The translations under genes and the position numbers were made by a program. 64,000 nucleotides of DNA, taken from the NCBI RefSeq assembly GCF_009707365.1, contig NZ_CP046122.1, positions 4,774,001-4,838,000 of the forward strand, read 5' to 3'. The first letter of the stretch is position 1, and the number at the start of each line of letters is the position of its first letter. This stretch comes from Microlunatus sp. Gsoil 973. GTDB lineage: Bacteria > Actinomycetota > Actinomycetes > Propionibacteriales > Propionibacteriaceae. Of the stretch, positions 62,397-64,000 are shown in pieces. Below the pieces are notes generated by a model. The model was not told where the DNA came from. It searched no databases and was given only the letters and a program-made list of their open reading frames with translations.

Positions 62397-63557
62397 GTGA
62401 CAAAGTTATCGGGAAGCCGATCATTGGTGGTCGCCGCGGCAGCGTCCGCGTCGATCGTTCTGGCACTGGCCGGTTGCGCCAAGCCACCGAGCGAATCCGG
62501 GGGTGCGGCACCCCAGACCGGGGCAACAACCTCGGCCGCGCCGTCCGGCGCAGCCTCATCGTCGGCGCCGACCGCGGGCAGCTCCGATTTCAAGGCGTGC
62601 ATGGTCTCCGACTCCGGCGGCTTCGACGACAAGTCGTTCAACCAGACCTCCTACAAGGGCATGACCGATGCCAAGAAGGAACTGGGGATCCAGACCAACC
62701 AGATCGAGTCGAACTCCAACTCCGACTACGCCAAGAACATCCAGTCGATGGTCGCGGCGAAGTGCAACATCATCGTCACCGTCGGCTTCCTGCTCTCCGA
62801 CGACACCCTGGCGGCGGCGAAGGCGAACCCGGACATCGATTTCGCGATCGTCGACAACTACGACCCGAAGTACGCCTCGGTCAAGAACCTCAAGGGTCTT
62901 GAGTTCAACACCGCCCAGTCGGCCTTCCTCGGCGGCTACCTGGCCGCGGCGATGACCAAGACCGGCAAGGTCGGCACCTTCGGCGGACAGAAGATCCCCA
63001 CCGTGACGGTCTACATGGACGGTTACTCCCAGGGCGTGCAGTACTACAACCAGCAGAACCACAAGAACGTCAAGGTGCTCGGTTGGAACGCCACCAAGCA
63101 GGACGGCGACTTCACCAACGACTTCGAGAATCCCAAGGGCGGCCTGACCAAGGCCAACAACCTGATCAGCCAGGGAGCCGACATCCTCTTCCCGGTGGCC
63201 GGTCCGGCGGGTGAGGGTGCCCTCCAGGCGGCCAAGGCCAGTGGCGGCAAGGTCAACGCGATCTGGGTCGACACCGACGGTTGCGTCAGCGCGGCCAACT
63301 ACTGCCCGCAGATCATCAGCAGCGTGTACAAGGGCATGGATGTCGCCGTCAAGGACGTGATCACCAACTCCAAGAACGGTTCCTTCGACCCGACCCCCTA
63401 CATCGGCACGCTGGAGAACGGCGGCACCGGCCTGACTCCGTTCCACCAGTGGGACTCCAAGGTGCCCGCCGACGTCAAGTCCAAGCTCGACCAGCTGAAG
63501 GCCGACATCATCTCTGGCAAGATCAAGATCACCTCCAAGGCGCAGCCGAGCAGCTGA
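62397..63557 (+). CDS. BMP-family lipoprotein, ABC importer substrate-binding protein
   Basis: A 386-residue lipoprotein. The signal peptide ends in the lipobox LALAGC (Cys about residue 27), followed by a Ser/Ala/Pro linker. The PnrA/Med-like binding domain has MVSDSGGFDDKSFNQTSYKG, GFLLSDDTLAAAKANPDIDFAIVDN and WVDTDGC. BMP proteins mostly bind nucleosides for import. GTG 62397 has GAGGAGG about 6 bases upstream; TACAGT near 62303 may be the promoter box. The ABC ATPase gene follows after 11 bases, so an importer operon continues beyond the window. Confidence 0.93.
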   Translation: MTKLSGSRSLVVAAAASASIVLALAGCAKPPSESGGAAPQTGATTSAAPSGAASSSAPTAGSSDFKACMVSDSGGFDDKSFNQTSYKGMTDAKKELGIQTNQIESNSNSDYAKNIQSMVAAKCNIIVTVGFLLSDDTLAAAKANPDIDFAIVDNYDPKYASVKNLKGLEFNTAQSAFLGGYLAAAMTKTGKVGTFGGQKIPTVTVYMDGYSQGVQYYNQQNHKNVKVLGWNATKQDGDFTNDFENPKGGLTKANNLISQGADILFPVAGPAGEGALQAAKASGGKVNAIWVDTDGCVSAANYCPQIISSVYKGMDVAVKDVITNSKNGSFDPTPYIGTLENGGTGLTPFHQWDSKVPADVKSKLDQLKADIISGKIKITSKAQPSS

Positions 63558-63568
63558 TCTTGACCGCC

Positions 63569-64000
63569 ATGACCAACAGCCCTGCCGAGGACGAAACGGG
63601 ACTCCGGCTGCGCGGTATCACCAAGCGGTTCGGCGGTCTGGTCGCCAACGCCGGCGTCGATCTCGAGGTCCGGCCGGGCGAGATCTGCTGCCTGCTCGGC
63701 GAGAACGGCGCGGGCAAGTCGACGCTGATGAACATCCTCTACGGGCTGTTGCAGCCCGACGAGGGCGAGATTGTCGTCGACGGCGTGCCTCGGGTGTTCC
63801 ACAACCCGAGGCACGCCATCGCCGCCGGGATCGGCATGGTGCACCAACACTTCATGCTGGTCGACGTGTTCACTGTCGCGGAGAACATGATTCTGGGCAG
63901 GGAACCCGGCCGGGCCGGCCTGCTGAGCATCGGCCGGGCCAGGCGCCGGGTCACCCGGTTGTCGCAGCAGTACGGCCTCCGGGTCGAGCCGGACGCGCTG
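63569..64000 (+). CDS. ABC transporter ATP-binding protein, partial (BMP/nucleoside importer)
   Basis: The first 144 codons are present and the frame runs off the end of the window. Walker A is GENGAGKST, with the Q-loop in GMVHQHFMLVDVFTVAEN. Family members have two ABC cassettes in about 500 residues and power nucleoside or sugar import (NupA, RbsA and YufO types). An in-frame TTG at 63560 is an alternative to ATG 63569. Together with the BMP lipoprotein it indicates nucleoside salvage. Confidence 0.93.
   Translation, partial: MTNSPAEDETGLRLRGITKRFGGLVANAGVDLEVRPGEICCLLGENGAGKSTLMNILYGLLQPDEGEIVVDGVPRVFHNPRHAIAAGIGMVHQHFMLVDVFTVAENMILGREPGRAGLLSIGRARRRVTRLSQQYGLRVEPDAL

Overview
The window is chromosomal DNA from a high-GC actinobacterium. 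Pointers are the order tsaB-rimI-tsaD / groES-groEL1 / guaB-guaB3 / guaA, the actinobacterial families DUF3017, DUF6350 and PspC-kinase, a histidine-ended GroEL1, many GTG starts, and many genes whose start lies only 6-9 bases after a TANNNT box (leaderless mRNAs). A split methylmalonyl-CoA mutase and the general gene content fit Propionibacteriales (a Microlunatus-like genome); that placement is an inference. No rRNA, tRNA, prophage, insertion sequence or CRISPR array was seen. Coding density is very high and no stretch above 300 bases lacks a gene.

Region by region. 1-1637: tRNA t6A genes tsaB (partial), rimI and tsaD. 1748-8711: a lone cytochrome P450, a THUMP-like methyltransferase, a cytoplasmic-looking SppA peptidase, a LuxR regulator and a frameshifted AraC regulator. 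8754-10908: groES-groEL1 with CIRCE operators and a clear terminator. 10981-14842: an LCP-family protein, then lacI-uxaC (uronate isomerase, frameshifted) with a LacI-type operator. 14957-18253: guaB, guaB3 and an M23 peptidase in one run. 18311-27254: proline iminopeptidase (frameshifted), APC permease, aldo/keto reductase, GAF protein, large ATPase-LuxR regulator, chorismate mutase and FAD dehydrogenase. 27370-33601: guaA, then an envelope-stress cluster with three PspC proteins, a PspC-kinase and its response regulator. 33687-36726: membrane protein, Rrf2 regulator, TauE/SafE exporter and phospholipase D. 36810-42808: PcrA helicase, an orphan Imm-5-like immunity protein, two tandem M23 proteins and a B12-binding mutase subunit. 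42983-51285: sucC-sucD, a membrane-anchored unknown, DUF6350, purN, DUF3017, two DUF4190 proteins and mdh. 51423-58046: GxDLY/SGNH hydrolase, UDP-glucose dehydrogenase, CNNM/CorC protein, trpS and a Na+/H+ antiporter with a UBP zinc finger. 58066-64000: phosphotransferase, mutase large subunit, M20 amidohydrolase and the start of a BMP-type nucleoside ABC importer.

Together the genes cover purine synthesis (guaB, guaA, purN), the TCA/propionate branch (sucCD, mdh, split mutase), protein folding and cell-envelope maintenance (LCP, M23, PspC system, PLD). The most notable observations are three genes each broken by a single-base indel in a G/C run within 11 kb, a related palindromic element at two convergent gene junctions, a cluster of three PspC proteins around a two-component system, a mutase split into two genes about 17 kb apart, and a GuaB3 whose catalytic cysteine position holds histidine.
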